5,637 nucleotides of DNA from the NCBI GenBank assembly GCA_014239005.1, contig JABAAA010000090.1, positions 1 to 5,637 on the forward strand. Direction: 5' to 3'. Under the pieces are notes generated by a model. It was not told the DNA's origin and made no database searches. It saw only the letters and a list, made by a program, of their open reading frames with translations. Source of the DNA: Alphaproteobacteria bacterium (GTDB lineage Bacteria; Pseudomonadota; Alphaproteobacteria; JABAAW01). This document shows positions 5,491-5,637 of this stretch, one piece after another. The stretch's first letter is position 1. Each line of letters starts with the position of its first letter. The position numbers and the translations under genes were made by a program.

Positions 5491-5551
5491 TGTTCCTGCG
5501 GTGATTTCCTGCCTGATGTTCCTGCGATGATTTTCTGCTTGATGGGTTCTC
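5487..5551 (+). repeat. Five 13-base tandem repeats beginning at the cupin stop
   Basis: Five gap-free 13-base units follow one another: CTGATGTTCCTGC, GGTGATTTCCTGC, CTGATGTTCCTGC, GATGATTTTCTGC and TTGATGGGTTCTC. Units one and three are identical, and all carry TGAT near the start. The TGA stop of the cupin gene (5488-5490) lies in the first unit. A weaker sixth unit may lie inside the coding end (5474-5486). Confidence 0.9.
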
Positions 5552-5573
5552 GCTAAAGGATAGTCGTTCCCTC

Positions 5574-5614
5574 CCCCCATGAGGGGTTCAAGTTAGAACC
5601 TCTCATGTTAGGGG
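5574..5614. terminator. Strong hairpin after the cupin gene, possible terminator without a U run
   Basis: Arms CATGAGGGGTTC (5578-5589) and GAACCTCTCATG (5596-5607) form a 12-base-pair stem with one G-U pair and a 6-base loop (AAGTTA). An outer CCCC/GGGG stem (5574-5577 with 5611-5614) can extend it across a 3-base bulge. It lies about 85 bases past the cupin stop, where the end of the creatinase-cupin transcript would be expected. No T-run follows on either strand, so classical intrinsic termination is doubtful. It could instead protect the RNA 3' end or belong to a dispersed hairpin repeat. Confidence 0.6.
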
Positions 5615-5637
5615 TAGGGCGCTCCAAAAGTCGTTTG

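Overview
The window carries a compact solute-uptake and catabolism locus, most likely from a Gram-negative, probably proteobacterial, chromosome. The evidence for that is a complete tripartite TRAP transporter with a periplasmic binding protein, Shine-Dalgarno-led genes and mid-to-high GC (roughly 55-65% in most of the coding DNA). No rRNA, tRNA or phylogenetic marker is present, so I do not name a taxon.

Layout. Positions 1-438 hold no convincing gene. The first 43 bases are an exact inverted copy of part of dctM (639-681), followed by about 260 bases in which G makes up roughly half of all bases on the + strand. Positions 439-3590 are a leftward operon, dctP-dctQ-dctM: binding protein, small permease, large permease. 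Positions 3591-3852 are a divergent control region. Positions 3853-5076 encode, rightward, a protein that I recognise as creatinase (creatine amidinohydrolase), a non-metal member of the M24/'pita-bread' fold. Positions 5137-5490 encode a small single-domain cupin. The last 150 bases hold a tandem repeat and a strong hairpin.

How the genes may work together (inference). DctP would capture a carboxylate-bearing guanidino compound, most simply creatine, in the periplasm. DctQM would import it with an ion gradient, and the creatinase would split it into sarcosine and urea. The cupin has no assignable role. Divergent arrangement around one shared 262-base control region suggests joint regulation; no regulator gene is in the window.

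The most unusual feature is not a gene. Four of the intergenic stretches contain degenerate short tandem repeats with a 13-15 base period, each with its own unit sequence: 1875-1958, 3591-3646 and 3696-3749, 5093-5157, and 5487-5551. They abut or cover start or stop codons. One supplies the ribosome binding site of dctP, and another supplies repeated -35-like boxes for the same operon. The two arrays in the divergent control region appear to share one unit in opposite orientation. This looks like a genome-wide intergenic habit and is the best candidate here for something undescribed.
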